From assembly GCA_009760855.2 (NCBI GenBank), contig WPIO01000040.1:954501-1018500 (forward strand): a stretch of 64,000 nt of DNA, in the 5' to 3' direction. Positions 51,945 to 62,998 of the stretch are shown piece by piece (the stretch's first letter is position 1; each line of letters starts with the position of its first letter). Source of the stretch: Cristatella mucedo. Lineage: Eukaryota; Bryozoa; Phylactolaemata; Cristatellidae. Below the pieces are notes generated by a model that searched no databases, was not told the origin of the DNA, and worked only from the letters and a program-made list of their open reading frames with translations. Made by a program: the position numbers and the translations under genes.

Positions 51945-52475
51945 GCAGCGTCTTGCAACGGAACGTCGTTCGCTGCCCTGCCCTTATTAGCCTGGCTACC
52001 GGTCAAGCAACGAATCGACTTCAAGGTGTTGTTGCTCACTTTTAGTTCACTTCATTCTTTGGCTCCAGCCTATCTCTCAGATCTACTCCCCCACCAGGCC
52101 AAGCATCGTAGCACCCGCTTTTCGGAATCCAACAGTTTACCAATACCTCGTACAAACCTCAAATCCTTTGGAGACCATGCCTTTAGTTCGTATGCTCCCA
52201 AAGCCTGGAACTCCCTCCCGACTTGTATCAGAACATCCCCTGAATTGACCACATTTAGAAAGAACTTACAAACACACCTATTTAGGACAGCATTTAGTAG
52301 GTCCCTGTGAATCGTCCTTCATGTGCTTACTCGTGCTGACCCTGTGCATGTCACCACTAACCACGCTATCCATGTTGTTTATCAAGCATGATATTGCTCA
52401 CCATCCAATCGCGTTTCCCTTTGCAGTAAATTTAAGGCGCCTAGAAAGAGATTGAGTTATCTGAGGGCGCTCGTG
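51945..52475 (+). mobile_element. L2-A LINE 3' fragment
   Basis: From CTGGCTACCGGTCAAGCAAC through an intact-looking coding end (LKSFGDHAFSSYAPKAWNSL) and 3' UTR to the hairpin (AGATTGAGTTATCTGAGGGC). It lacks the (ATT)n tail. The last 129 codons are uninterrupted, so it is a younger copy. Confidence 0.88.
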
Positions 52476-52477
52476 TG

Positions 52478-53092
52478 CGCTCCGTTCTCACGGAATCCTA
52501 CCGCAAGACTTCCTCGTGGTAAACGACGAAAGCGTCACTCGCGAGTGCTACCAGAGAGACTAGAGTGCGAGGCGCACGAGTGCTACGATACCAGGGCACC
52601 TTAGTCAGGATCCACGCGTCATTCGGAATGCGCTGACGCTCGCGAAGAGGCGAATAGAAAAAGACTGGTAGCTGTGAGCGACTGGATTTTGCCACACACG
52701 CTGCGGCTGCTACCGCCGCGCGCAGCGATTCACACGTCGGCGGCTGGATACGGTGGCGCCGAAACGGGTGCTCCGTACGTAAATAAAGGAAACGGAAGCT
52801 CAAGTTTACGGTCGGGAAGACGGACCCAAGATGCGGCGGCCATTATCGATAGTAACCTAAAGAGTAAATGCGCATCTCCGCGGAAGCGTCGAGAAGCGGT
52901 TAAAGCCGTTAGCGGCAGTCGTCGTTGCCAGTGCGCTTGAAAGTAATGAACGCTCCTGAGCGAAGCGCAAAGGAGCGCGCGCGCGCGCACTCAAGTCCGC
53001 CGCCGCTAGAGCCGCTAGAGCTTTCCCGCTCTTTCTCCTCCTCCTCCTCCTCCTTCTTCTTCTTCCGTCTGCCACCGCGCGCTCTCTCTCTC
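52478..53092. other. No recognised gene
   Basis: Unique-looking sequence. A (CTC)n/(TTC)n pyrimidine tract lies at 53031-53066. Confidence 0.4.
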
Positions 53093-53096
53093 AGCG

Positions 53097-53330
53097 TCAC
53101 CAACTGGACGTCCTCGTGGCGCCGCCGGCGAGACTCGCCGATCGCGGCACGGTGGGCGCGCGTCGCATGTACGCCAGCATCAGGTCGGTGGCAGACTCGA
53201 ACTCCCTGCCGGCCCGGAGCCTCTCCTCAATCAGCTCGTGGAGCACGTCCTTGTCGCACCCGCGATCCAGCAGGATGCGCGTCGTCGGCAGGTCCATTCG
53301 CGCTCGCACCTGTCGATTGTCGACGTCCAT
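53097..53330 (-). CDS. UBA5: small IAP-type UBA-like protein
   Basis: From ATG 53330 the product is 77 residues: MDVDNRQVRARMD, then the UBA-like helices TTRILLDRGC, KDVLHELIEERL, EFESATDLMLAYM (about residues 13-57), and a short Arg/Ser tail. The loop is RGC as in UBA1-3. The frame is open further upstream, with another ATG at 53405, but an acceptor (GTTTACCTTGCAG) ends 32 bases before 53330, so the shorter start is preferred. The tail is the shortest of the family and lacks the C-terminal G-x-x-D-x-R motif, so a downstream exon or truncation is possible. Core conservation supports a real gene; function is unknown. Confidence 0.55.
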   Translation of the reverse strand: MDVDNRQVRARMDLPTTRILLDRGCDKDVLHELIEERLRAGREFESATDLMLAYMRRAPTVPRSASLAGGATRTSSW

Positions 53331-53362
53331 GCTCGGCGGCGGCCGCGCGACGCGAGATCCGC

Positions 53363-53385
53363 CTGCAAGGTAAACGGCCGTCGGC
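53363..53385 (-). promoter_or_regulatory. Predicted 3' splice acceptor before UBA5
   Basis: CGGCCGTTTACCTTGCAG on the minus strand ends at 53363, leaving 32 bases before the ATG. The pyrimidine tract is weaker than at UBA1 or UBA6. Confidence 0.35.
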
Positions 53386-53469
53386 TGGCCGGAACCGCTC
53401 GGCATTCCGCCGCCGCCGCCGCCGCCGCGAAACGCGCAGCGGTCGGCGGCGGCGCGACGCAAGAGCCGC

Positions 53470-54340
53470 GCGGCGGCGGCTTTTGCGTCGCGCGGCCATC
53501 GCGGCTGCGAGCGGAAGGAAGCGGCGAAGAAGCGCCGTTCGCTGTCGCTCGTCTGAAGCGGCAGTCGGCTGCGCGAGTCCTCGGCGGAAGAGGAGCCGAG
53601 ACTGCGAGGTGCACGGACTCGAAGTGATTGATGCGCGCGCGCGCGCGAGGCAGCTAGGCAGCCAATGCGTGTGCTCTCGCTGCTCGCTAGTCACTCACGC
53701 GGTCGCTGCTTCGCTATTTCGCTGGTCGCGCGCCGCCCGTGCGAAGTAGAGGCGCCGGCGAGTCGCCGCTCGTCTGCGCGGGAGAGAGTTTGCTACTGAC
53801 TTTCTCGGCATATATGACTTTCGCGGCATATATGCTCTTGCCAATAGCGAAACTGCCAGCCTTCTATCAGCTGGATTTAATCGGCGCGGTTGCGCGGGCC
53901 GCATAGCTGCGGTCATCGACTGATCGCGGCGATACGGCGAAACGCAACCCCATCAGCCTGGGGATTCCCCGGCGCCCACCCCCCCCCCCCCCGCCGCCGC
54001 TGCTTTACGCAATGCGCCGGCTAACCGCAGATAGCCGGCAGAGTGCACGTACGGGCGACTGGCCGCTCGCCAGCGCTTTCGGCGAGCCCGTCGAGTGGAG
54101 CGTAGCGTGCGGGTCGCGAGCCGTGGTCAGCGCACGCTCTGCATCGCACCTACCGGCCCGACACTCGCGGTCAGCGGCTGACCGTGCGACACGCGTGTAC
54201 TCAGGGATTAAGGGTCAGCGATCGTACCGAACGCACCCTCAAAGCATAAAAAAATTACGAACTCTAACCACGCGACCCTAGAGCGTAAACCAAAAAGTTC
54301 GCACTCTCCTAAAGAGTTGCAAGAGCCGGCCAACGTGGTG
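53470..54340. other. GC-rich region, no recognised gene
   Basis: CpG-rich sequence upstream of UBA5. A short tandem repeat (CGGCATATATG twice) lies at 53805-53832, and a C-run at 53981. No gene is supported. Confidence 0.4.
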
Positions 54341-54344
54341 CTTA

Positions 54345-54516
54345 TAATGGCACGCACTAGGTAAGGCGATTGCTTTTCATGACCTCGGCCCCGAGGTCGT
54401 GGATTCGTATCTTGCGGTGGGCGATCCTTTATCGCCGCTGCAAGCGGTGGTGATAGCGGTCTCAAGGCTCGTCTGTCGCTATAAAAAAGAGGCTGCAAAA
54501 TCAGCTTGTATTTCTT
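54345..54516 (+). mobile_element. tRNA-derived SINE (family A)
   Basis: ATGGCACGCACTAGGTAAGG (box A), GACCTCGGCCCCGAGGTCG, GGATTCGTATC (changed box B), the GCCGCTGCAAGCGGTGG core, and the tail AGAGGCTGCAAAATCAGC. Nearly complete. Confidence 0.85.
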
Positions 54517-54517
54517 A

Positions 54518-54832
54518 TAATAGTAACAGTGAAATTCTTATGGCGCTCCAAGAGAACTCAATCTCTTTCTAGGCACTTTACATACGCTTCAAAGCAAGCG
54601 CGTCAATTGATTAGCGAACGTGCGTTCGGCTTCAGCGTGCGTGAGCGTACAAAATGGCATGCGTACGGACGCAGTAAATGCAATAGCAAAAGGCTAGACG
54701 CAAGTGTTTCGTTCTAGCTCCGTTTTAAATGTAGTCACATCAGCGGATGTCATGATGTCGGTCGAGAGTGAGCTCCCATCTTTGGGAGCGAGCGAACTAA
54801 TGGCACGATCTTCAAACGGAAGACCGAGTGGG
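54518..54832 (-). mobile_element. L2-A LINE 3' fragment
   Basis: Degenerate (AAT)n, GGCGCTCCAAGAGAACTC, TTTCTAGGCACTTTAC, then a shortened 3' UTR and part of the coding end, reversed. It directly abuts the SINE to its left. Confidence 0.75.
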
Positions 54833-54834
54833 CG

Positions 54835-55455
54835 AAGGCCACGACCAGCGGTCGCCGCCGCCGCGCCGGCCGGCCGCCGTTCGCTCGCTCGCTCGCCCAA
54901 CTGTTGCCGCCCGCCGAAGCCGCTGTCGCCGCAGTAGAACGCATGGCGAGGCCGATGTCCGGACGGCTGCAAACGAAGCATCGCCAGGCCGATCGGGCGG
55001 CCGGCATCGCAAGCAGCATCGGCGCTCTGGGAGCGCTCTGGGCCGCCGCTGGCGGGGAGCGCGTGCTCCCTCGCGCACGCGCACTCGACGTCCGCCGCAG
55101 CCAGCGCTCCGCCTCCACCTGGCAGCTCTGAGCCGGACGCGCGATCTCCTCGCGAGCGCTATGTCAAGGCCGGCGGACGCCGGCTCGTGCGCCTACGCTT
55201 ATCCGCAGTGCGCGCGCGCGCGCCCGCGAGCCCGCGGGCCCGCCGCCTCCGAATATGTGGGCGCTTCCGCGGGGTGTCGGCAGCGTGGGACTCACCGCCT
55301 CCTCGCCAGGTCCTCCGGATTCGTCGGAAAACCTGATCTGCGATGAGGCGCCATTGTCAATCCGGCATTGCTGATAGCGGCGCTCTGGGTTTTCCCCAAA
55401 GCGACCGCGATAGCTCGCGCCAGGTATTTACCTCCATGCGCAAAAGCAGAGCTTC
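54835..55455. other. GC-rich region, no recognised gene
   Basis: CpG-rich sequence with overlapping frames. No domain was seen. Confidence 0.4.
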
Positions 55456-55464
55456 CAAAGCCTC

Positions 55465-55655
55465 TCTCCCTCCCTGTCTCTGTCTCTCTGTCTCTCTGTC
55501 TCTCTGTCTCTCTGTCTCTCTGTCTCTCTGTCTCTCTGTCTCTCTGTCTCTCTGTCTCTCTGTCTCTCTGTCTGTCTCTCTGTCTCTCTGTCTCTCTGTC
55601 TCTCTATTTCTGTCTCCGTGTCTCTGTCTCTTTCCTTGTCTCTGTCTCGCAGTCT
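55465..55655. repeat. (CTCTCTGT)n microsatellite
   Basis: About 22 units of CTCTCTGT, degenerating at both ends. Confidence 0.95.
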
Positions 55656-55656
55656 G

Positions 55657-55826
55657 TGATAATAACAATAATAATGATGCACTTGATGAAGCGCCCACAG
55701 AGAACTCAATCTCTTTTAGGGGCTTTACATTTGCTGCATAGGAAAATGCAATTGGATGGTGAGTAATAATTTGATAAACAAACAACATGAATAACATGGT
55801 TAGTGGTGACATGCACAGGATCAGCA

Positions 55827-55828
<2 letters not shown>
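55657..55828 (-). mobile_element. L2-A LINE 3' fragment
   Basis: (AAT)n, AAGCGCCCACAGAGAACTCA, AGGGGCTTTACATTTGC and 3' UTR sequence to CATGCACAGGATCAGCACC, reversed, between two pyrimidine microsatellites. Confidence 0.85.

Positions 55829-55829
<1 letters not shown>

Positions 55830-55904
<75 letters not shown>
55830..55904. repeat. (CT)n microsatellite
   Basis: About 37 CT units immediately next to the L2-A fragment. Confidence 0.95.
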
Positions 55905-55905
<1 letters not shown>

Positions 55906-55907
<2 letters not shown>

Positions 55908-56845
55908 CGACTCTCCTGCTTTCCTGCCGTTTTGACTACTGGTAACTGTAGCCACACACCTGGAAACAATTCGCCGAGCACATATGCTTCACCCCGGTCT
56001 ATCAAGGTGCCCACTCTCGACTATTTGAGTCTACGCATTGACGCAGATAGAGTGAGGCAAGCACAACGCCTTCAGTGGGCGCCATAAAGCAGGCACCCGG
56101 CGGCGGACACCACTGAGCCGCTCCGCAAGGCAGCCATCGGTCACGTGAACTTCTGCGGTACTTTCATTCCAAACGTGTCATCACATCTGCAAACCAGTCA
56201 TTGCTGTGTCAGAGGCCGTGGAATAGGACTGAGAGAACTATGCCAATTCTATATAGATTGCCAATATAAAGCGAAGGCTTTCTTACGATGCTCGTGATTG
56301 GCCGGTCTTGGAGCGGTGCTGTGTCACATTACAGACGGCCAGTAAAGGCCAACTGCCCACGCCTCGCGACTATTTACATTATCAGCTGAGTTAAGCTATT
56401 CGCAGACAGATGAAGAGACTTTCCGGATATAGGTTTCTTATTTGCATGTGCTGTCGCCGTCTCACTCTGCTGATGACTGATCAAAAACAGCCAAAACTCC
56501 ATTGCTGTCACGTGCGAGAGCAATTCCACCGTATTGTAGGTGCAGGCCAGGACGCAGGAGTGGTAGCTTGCATAGGATGCATATGATACGTAGAATACAG
56601 CGATTCGCAAGGGATGCTCACACGGCAGCACAGACGAATTATCGCAGCCGCTATCGAGCGATAGATCACGTGACCTAGAGACCGATCCCGGGAACGCCAT
56701 TGCATTTGTGGAAGGACTGCGAAGCTGTTAGCTAAGCTGTCATTGCATAGGAGGCCGCAAGCTATCGGTTGCTGAGTCAAGTGTGTCGCTTTTTTATGAA
56801 TGGATGACCGAAGAATTACGGCGCCGATGCTCTGAGAGCGTACTC
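55906..56845. other. No recognised gene
   Basis: Unique-looking sequence. Short frames only. Confidence 0.4.
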
Positions 56846-56847
56846 CA

Positions 56848-57080
56848 GATAATAACAATAATAATAATAATAATAATGAATGCATTTGCATAGCCCCAGA
56901 GAACATAATCTCTTTCTAGGCACTTTACATACGATGCAAATGAAGCATGGTCGAACGGTTAATGGTAGCATGCCCAACGTCAACAAGCATAACACGGTTA
57001 AAGGCGATATGCACGGGGTCAGCATGCAAATATGGTTAGTGCCAGCATGCACAGCGTCAGCGAGCACTTGCAAATCACTC
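56848..57080 (-). mobile_element. L2-A LINE 3' fragment
   Basis: (AAT)n, then the shortened hairpin GCCCCAGAGAACATAATC and TTTCTAGGCACTTTAC, then 3' UTR to the CAGCATGCACAGCGTCAGC motif, reversed. Confidence 0.8.
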
Positions 57081-57235
57081 CATCAATCAGTGAGACCACC
57101 TGACAGGCCGACTAGGAGTTAAGCAATGCTTGAAGGAAAGAGAGTCGTTGTATCGGTGGCGCTGCATCGGCGCGCCTGCTAAATGAACTCCATTAACACC
57201 CACGAGGGAGTCGTTAATAATAAAGTAGTTCGATG

Positions 57236-57456
57236 GGCCTTGGTTACTATGGTTACTATACGGTATGCCCTACAGACTGATCGAGAAACCGATGAGCTAG
57301 CTAGCTATTGTTCATCTTGCATGCGTCACGTAAGCCCTGCAGTGCGTCCGTCGAAGCGGATTTAGGCGGCAGCAGTGTTACTACAGCAGCTACTTCAGCA
57401 GCGGCGATTCGTGTGCCGAAAGAGATTATTACATCTGGTACTTCCGGTGAGATTCC
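57236..57456. repeat. ~0.22-kb duplicated segment, copy 1
   Basis: About 95% identical to 61222-61442, in the same orientation: GGTTACTATACGGTATGCCC, GATGAGCTAGCTAGCTATTG, GTCGAAGCGGATTTAGGCGG and GAAAGAGATTATTAC. In one shared frame (from ATG 57308, 61293 in the other copy) the differences are about half synonymous, so coding is not clearly supported. The match ends at GGTGAGATTCCTG, which could be a splice donor (GGTGAG). Confidence 0.9.
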
Positions 57457-57459
57457 TGA

Positions 57460-60440
57460 GCAGCCGGTGACGCAGCAGATGACGGACCGCCCCGAGCATA
57501 TGCGACATGACTTACAGGAGCTGTTCGTGTGTGTGCAAACTGGCGGTCGTCTCCACTCCGCCACGCACCGCATCCGGCCGCCAGATGGCTCCAGTTGAAA
57601 AGGACGATCAAAACGGGCTCGGAACTTGACGGGCACGATGACACGACGCCTGTGCCGCTGCTAGCTGCCTACGGGATCTCGTCTCAAGCCACGGCTGCAG
57701 ACACGCGTCCTGCTGCACCTTTAGTCGAGCGCCGGCTCCGTGCGGCGCCGGCGCAAACGGACCGGCGCCGCACGGCGGAGATCAGCAAGAAGAAGAGGAA
57801 GAAGAGGAGAGAGCGACGAATGACGTCATTGCGAGAACGATGGCGTGTGCTGTATTGAACGCCGTACCGCGATCTTGATAAGCCCCTTCAAAATAGTGAA
57901 AAAAGATTGCAGGCCCAGCACTCTTGGTTCAGAAAACGGTTTCTTCCTTCTCTGAGACTTCCGCCACTATCCGAACGGTGTGGACCGGACCGGATGAGAA
58001 AGCTGGCCAGTGAGGCGACCGGGGGTTCTGCAGTTTGCAAGAGGGCAGGCATAAGATGCCTGACGGCCGTCGGGCCGCGCCGAGGTACTCCGTGGCCGCC
58101 AGATGGCGTCGGAGCGCTCGGCATTGTGGAGTTGTCGGCTACCGCCTGTCTAGTTCCACCACCTTCGCAGTAGAAGCTGTACCGCTTCGGCCACTCGCTG
58201 AAGCACTCGCTAGCATTGAGGAGGCGCGGCCGAGGCCTCGGTCCGCCGCGCGTGCGTGCGCACGAGCTGGCGGCGGCCGTTGAGCGAGCCTCACCCGGCA
58301 GCAGCGAGCGGGTCACCGCTCCGGAGCCGCTGCAGCGCGTGCGCACGCAGCGACTCACTTCGCTGCTTCCGCTTCTCACTTCCGTCTCTCTGGCTTAGCA
58401 ACGTACCGCCGGCTCCTTCAACTCAGGCCGTCTGCCAGCTGCGCCCCTTAGCTAGCTCGGATCCTTTTCAGACCGCGCCGCCGGCAGTTCGCACGCGACA
58501 CCAAAGCCTGGGCAGCAACGCAGAGCCGACTGACGACGACGCAGCGCGACCCCACAGAAATCCAAGAAAAAGCCTGCGGCAACGGAATCGACTGCGGCAA
58601 GCTCCGCAGACGAAGTTCGCGAGCGGCTCCGATGATCTGGTTACCCCAGTGACTCCCTCCCCCCCCCCCCCCGCGACACCTCCGGTGACCTCAGGCCGCC
58701 GCAATGTAGCGCTCCCACGGAAAGCTCTGCGCTCGGCGGGCACGAACCAGTAAAGAGATGGCGGACAACTGCTGACGTAACGCAGCGGCGCGCCAGTGAG
58801 CCGCTCCGGCGGCACGAAGGCGAAGGCAGCCGTAGGGAGCCGTGCGGTCACGTGGCTCGTGCATACCCAGAATGCCAAGCGCAGCGCCGCCGCCTCTCTC
58901 CGTGCGACGGCGGGGGCTCAGACCGACGAGAGCAAGAGTGCAGCAGGCGCGAGCAGGCAGCGACCTTCCGAGGCTCGCACAAGGCCCCAGCGAGTCAGGC
59001 TCGCCTTCAGCTCAACTCGAATTTTAATCGGGCGCCTTCGATGAGCAGCGGCGGATTTTTATGCACCCACGAGCGCGTTCAAAAATGCGCACCATATATC
59101 TATTCTACGTGAATACATTCGTGCATAAATGCGTGCAGCGAAATTGCACCGAGATAAATCGGCCAGATTGCCACTAGTAGTTCCTGAATTGGAATGGCTA
59201 GGACTAGATTATGCAATAATCTATGGCCGAGGCAGCGTAAAAGCCGACACCATGCTGCAATGGCCCACGATTATGGACTCTGATATTGACGGTTCAAGCT
59301 CGATCGCGAACTATGAGATTCGCCGCTGAATTGAAAAGCCGACATTGCCGAAAACCGTCAGCTGAAGTGGGGCGTTGGCGCGAAAGATGGTCGCTCGCCA
59401 TTCGATCGCCTCGCTTTCGCGCGCACACGCTAAGCGGAGCGGCGAAGTGCCCTGAGCCTAGAAACCTTAGTCGCCGTCAGACAGTCGCCGCTTGACGGCG
59501 ATTTTGTCGCCGTCAATGCGACGTAGAGCTGCCCTCGACGTGAACTGCGAAGTTAGCAGTTATCCATCTTGCTTCGAGGCACGACGCTGGAGCGACGTTC
59601 TGTGGATCAGTGTTCCGCCGAAGGAGCTTTGAGTCCGCACCTTCGGCGTCTGCCTCTGTACCTCTCTTCTGCGAGCATCGAGTGGCGGCCAACCATACGC
59701 GTGTCCCACCTAGCTACTGCTGCCTCGCGCTACCGGGCCGTTCGTCGAGCTTTTGCGCATATGGGTACGAAGTACTAGGAATTTGTCGCTCGAGGCTCAA
59801 AGTCAGTAAACGTCGCGAGGATCGATGCACCGCCGCCTGCACTTGATGCATCGTAGCTTCGCACAGCTGACCCGTTGGCGATTTAACGACAATTTAATGC
59901 TTCCGTATTTCATCCTCCAAGTCAGCCGATGCAAACAGTACTCGCGTCTCGGACTCGCGACGCTTCAGAGAGGTCATAGGACGCTTCAGAGAGGTCATAG
60001 GACGCTGCGGCCCGACGACCAAGTCTGTAGCCTAAGGTAGCATTCGGAAGGGTGCCAACCGCGTTCTCGCTCGGTCCGGTCGTGACGTCATTTCCGGCAA
60101 AGTGGTTTGCTAATCCGATCGTTGAGAATCCTCCGCTAGCTGATGCGACGTCTTACATACTAAAGTAAAAGTCAAGGCGACCTACAGATCAAGTCATCGT
60201 CAACGCACGCACGCACGCAGCATGGCCACAGCGTCGTTCGCGGCCATGCTTACGGCAATTGCCTAAGCGTCAATTACCGCAAGGACAATAAATGACAGCA
60301 AGCCTATGGTATTTCGCTCCGGAAAGTTCAATTTCTCGCTCCCTATCTCTCTCATCCTCCCTTCAGTGCCTTTATAATGTGCTTAGCAAGTGATCGGCCT
60401 CTCAGGCTGCTTATCAAATATATTATAATAACTGTTACTA
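57460..60440. other. No recognised gene
   Basis: Three kilobases of mostly GC-rich unique-looking sequence. Frames of up to 165 codons show no domain. It includes a C-run at 58659, a hairpin at 59492-59516 (TTGACGGCGA / TCGCCGTCAA) and a 21-base tandem repeat at 59963-60005 (ACGCTTCAGAGAGGTCATAGG). Confidence 0.4.
59492..59516. repeat. Perfect 10-bp inverted repeat
   Basis: TTGACGGCGA and TCGCCGTCAA around a five-base loop. Further GTCGCCGTCA units lie just upstream at 59470, so it may be part of a degraded repeat. Confidence 0.8.
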
Positions 60441-60443
60441 TTG

Positions 60444-60444
<1 letters not shown>

Positions 60445-60523
<79 letters not shown>

Positions 60524-60550
60524 ATATGTCTCTCTCTCTCTCGCTGTATG

Positions 60551-60605
<55 letters not shown>
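60445..60605. repeat. (CT)n microsatellite
   Basis: About 75 CT units with a few interruptions (GCTATATGTC, GCTGTATGTT). Confidence 0.95.
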
Positions 60606-60612
<7 letters not shown>

Positions 60613-60736
60613 TTCCCTTTTCCTACTTCTCCTCGCCATTGCTGCATGCACACCGTTTCGCTCTCGCGTTCCCGCTAGGCCTTACATATCAATGCGCGGA
60701 GTCCAGAACGAGACACGGCGGCTCCTCGCGCGCGCA

Positions 60737-61117
60737 TTAGCGATCCGCCGAGCGAGCCGCTTCCTCCGGCAGGACGTCCGCGACCGAGAGGCCGCGCACA
60801 CCGTCTCCAGGCTGGCCCGGCAGCCAGCCGTTGGTGACCGGCGGCGGCCCGTCGACCGGAGCGACGGGCCGTGAAGGGCTTGGGCGTCTCGCGAGAGGCC
60901 GCGAGAGATGGCCTCGAGGTGGCGGCGGCGCCTCGAGCAGATAGGCAGACATCAACTCGACGGCCGACGCGTAGTCACCCACGCCGCCACGCTGAAGCCT
61001 CGCGGCAATCAGCTTCCTGATGATCCTCGCGTCGCACCCGCGGTCCAGGAGGATGCGGTCGGCGGGCCGGTCCATGCGGGCGAGCACCTCGTCGCCGACA
61101 GACGACAGGCCAGACAT
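60737..61117 (-). CDS. UBA6: diverged IAP-type UBA-like protein
   Basis: The 126-residue product starts at ATG 61117 (MSGLSSVGDEVLARMDRP). The UBA-like helices are recognisable at about residues 16-60: ADRILLDRGC, RIIRKLIAARL, DYASAVELMSAYL. The second half is Pro/Gly/Arg-rich and ends in VADVLPEEAARSADR; the family C-terminal motif is not clear. An acceptor with a good pyrimidine tract (TATTGTGTCGTTTCGGCAG) lies 18 bases before the ATG, and those 18 bases contain an in-frame TAG, so here translation must begin at the ATG. That supports the same start in the siblings. The upstream 61222-61442 segment is duplicated at 57.2 kb. Function is unknown. Confidence 0.55.
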   Translation of the reverse strand: MSGLSSVGDEVLARMDRPADRILLDRGCDARIIRKLIAARLQRGGVGDYASAVELMSAYLLEAPPPPRGHLSRPLARRPSPSRPVAPVDGPPPVTNGWLPGQPGDGVRGLSVADVLPEEAARSADR

Positions 61118-61135
61118 CGCCGGCTAGGACGCTAT

Positions 61136-61165
61136 CTGCCGAAACGACACAATAGAATGACCTCG
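61136..61165 (-). promoter_or_regulatory. Predicted 3' splice acceptor before UBA6
   Basis: CATTCTATTGTGTCGTTTCG then GCAG on the minus strand; exon start at 61135. It is the strongest-looking acceptor of the set, together with that of UBA1. Confidence 0.45.
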
Positions 61166-61221
61166 GCGTGGCCCACGGCACGGATAGCGACGAATTCGCG
61201 GCGGCGACCGCCGCCGCGAAT

Positions 61222-61442
61222 GCCTTGGTTACTACGGTTACTATACGGTATGCCCTACAGACTGATAGAGAAACCAATGAGCTAGCTAGCTATTGTTCAT
61301 GTTGCATGCGTCACGTAAGTCCTGCAGTGCTTCCGTCGAAGCGGATTTAGGCGGCAGCAGTGCTACTACAGCAGCTACTTCAGCAGCGACGATTCGCGTG
61401 CCGAAAGAGATTATTACTTCTGGTACTTCTGGTGAGATTCCT
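61222..61442. repeat. ~0.22-kb duplicated segment, copy 2
   Basis: Second copy of the segment at 57236-57456, about 100 bases upstream of UBA6. Its position suggests that it may hold a UBA6 5' exon or promoter, and that copy 1 marks a lost or distant family member. Both points are inference. Confidence 0.88.
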
Positions 61443-61664
61443 GCGCGATACAGAGGTCTACGGCCCTTCTACGGCGGAACTACTGCTTCTTCTACTGTTG
61501 CTTCTTCTTCTTCTACGGCGGAAAGGCCAGCGACGCCCTCGCGACGCCCCAACGCTTGGTGCTAAGCAGGCAATGTGCTCGTACAAGTGCCGGCTTGCGG
61601 AAGTGGCTAGTTCTACAGTCATAATCGTGTGGGTTTAAAAGGCTCGAGAGTTTAGACGATCTGT

Positions 61665-61762
61665 CACCACTCGTTCTAGCACCATTGATAGGAACGGCAA
61701 TAGGGAGTCGCTAGGCGAAAACTGCTTGAGTTGCTCCTCATGTGGTCTTGACTTTTTTCACG
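61665..61762 (-). mobile_element. L2-A LINE internal fragment, old
   Basis: CACTCGTTCTAGCACCATTG, ATAGGAACGGCAATAGGGAG and GAAAACTGCTTGAGTTGCTC align with the RT start region at 35490-35590 in the same orientation. It has no 3' end. Confidence 0.55.
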
Positions 61763-61827
61763 TTTCGCCTGACAACAAATCTCTGCAGAATAAAAGGGCA
61801 AGATCTGTGTTATGTGTGATGCCACGC

Positions 61828-61875
61828 CGGTTTGGCCCAGCGGTTAGGGTGCTTCCTTCGAATCGAGGCTAAGGT
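61828..61875 (+). mobile_element. tRNA-like SINE head fragment
   Basis: CCGGTTTGGCCCAGCGGTTA and GGGTGC match box A of the SINE heads at 18438 and 45950. The box B part is lost. Confidence 0.4.
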
Positions 61876-61879
61876 GAAT

Positions 61880-62555
61880 ACATTTTTTCGACGATTGGCT
61901 GCGATTCTCTCAGCTGCCTTCGCGTCCTCCTCGGTGCCTCGCAAACGCTTCCGTCCTGCACTCGGCAGCGAATACGACAGGCAGCGAGCAGCAGAAGCAG
62001 CGAGTAGCAGCAGCACGGTTGGGTCTCGGCGAGGACTAGGTGACGGCGAGGCCCGGAGCACTCGTGCTCATTCTCAGCGCCGAGCCGCTGCAGCGAGTGC
62101 CGGCTCAGGAGAGGGCAGCCTCGGCCTTGTACTGCCTGCAGACACGTGTGCGCACGCCTTTGACCGCCGCTGCGTTGGCCGCTTCTTGGGAGAGCGTCCC
62201 TCTGCCCTCGACGACCTGTTGATGACAGCAAGTTCGAGTGCTGGTTGACTCGTGCCTCCGTCGGCAAGTGCTTGCCCCCGTCGTCGGCTCCTCCAGCTCG
62301 GCTCAGACGCCCCGCGCCCGCCCCCTTTCAGCTCAGCCGCTCCCTTGCAGCTCAGCCGCTCCCTTGCAGCTCGCTGTATTGCTGGCGATGCTGGGGAAAA
62401 GGTGAGGCCGGAAGTACTGCTCTTCATTTGCCTAGATTTCCTAGCGCACACGCGCGGGTGAGCCTGACAGGCACGGCATCGTTGCCCTCATCATCATCAT
62501 CTCACCTGAGAGTAACGCTCTCCATTTTCCTCCTCGGCGTTTCGGTCCACTTCGG
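61880..62555. other. No recognised gene
   Basis: GC-rich sequence with open frames but no domains. A short tandem repeat of CAGCTCAGCCGCTCCCTTG lies at 62330-62370. Confidence 0.4.
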
Positions 62556-62556
62556 C

Positions 62557-62633
62557 GGGGCGGGGGGCGGGGCGGCGGGGGGGGAGGGGCGGGGCGGGGC
62601 GGGGGCGGGGCGGGGGCGGGGGGGGGGGGGCGG
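62557..62633 (+). repeat. G-run cluster with quadruplex potential
   Basis: About 77 bases made almost only of G-runs (3 to 14 G) split by single C or A. Many four-tract combinations fit the G-quadruplex rule. Confidence 0.9.
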
Positions 62634-62854
62634 AAAAAAGTCCGACGCGAAGACTTAGCGAACGGAAAGCGTTGTGCGTGGACAGAGGTATCAGCAGTGT
62701 CACGAGTCTTAAAAGGTTTGCGATTAAGCAACGAAATCTATAGATTAAGAAACGATACCTAAGATCGATGCCGAAAGTAGATACCGAAGTGCGAGGGAAA
62801 GTGAATCGGGAGCCCTGTGCGCACTGGGCAGCGACACCTACGAAGGATCAGACT

Positions 62855-62998
62855 GCCTCAGACCTCGGCCCCGAAGTTCGTGGGTTCGAATCTTGCTCCG
62901 GACGATTCTTTATCGCCACTGCAAGCGGCGATGGGAGCCGTCAAGGCTCTTCTGTCGCTAGACAAAAAGAGGCTGCTAAATAAGCTAGTTTTATATAT
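62855..62998 (+). mobile_element. tRNA-derived SINE (family A)
   Basis: GACCTCGGCCCCGAAGTTCG, box B GGGTTCGAATC, CGCCACTGCAAGCGGCG, AGGCTCTTCTGTCGCTAGAC, AGAGGCTGCTAAATAAGC. The box A part is diverged. Confidence 0.75.

Noticed and set aside
57308-57598. A coding exon in the duplicated 0.22-kb segment
   Set aside because: The two copies differ by about equal numbers of synonymous and replacement changes, and the frames diverge after the duplicated part.
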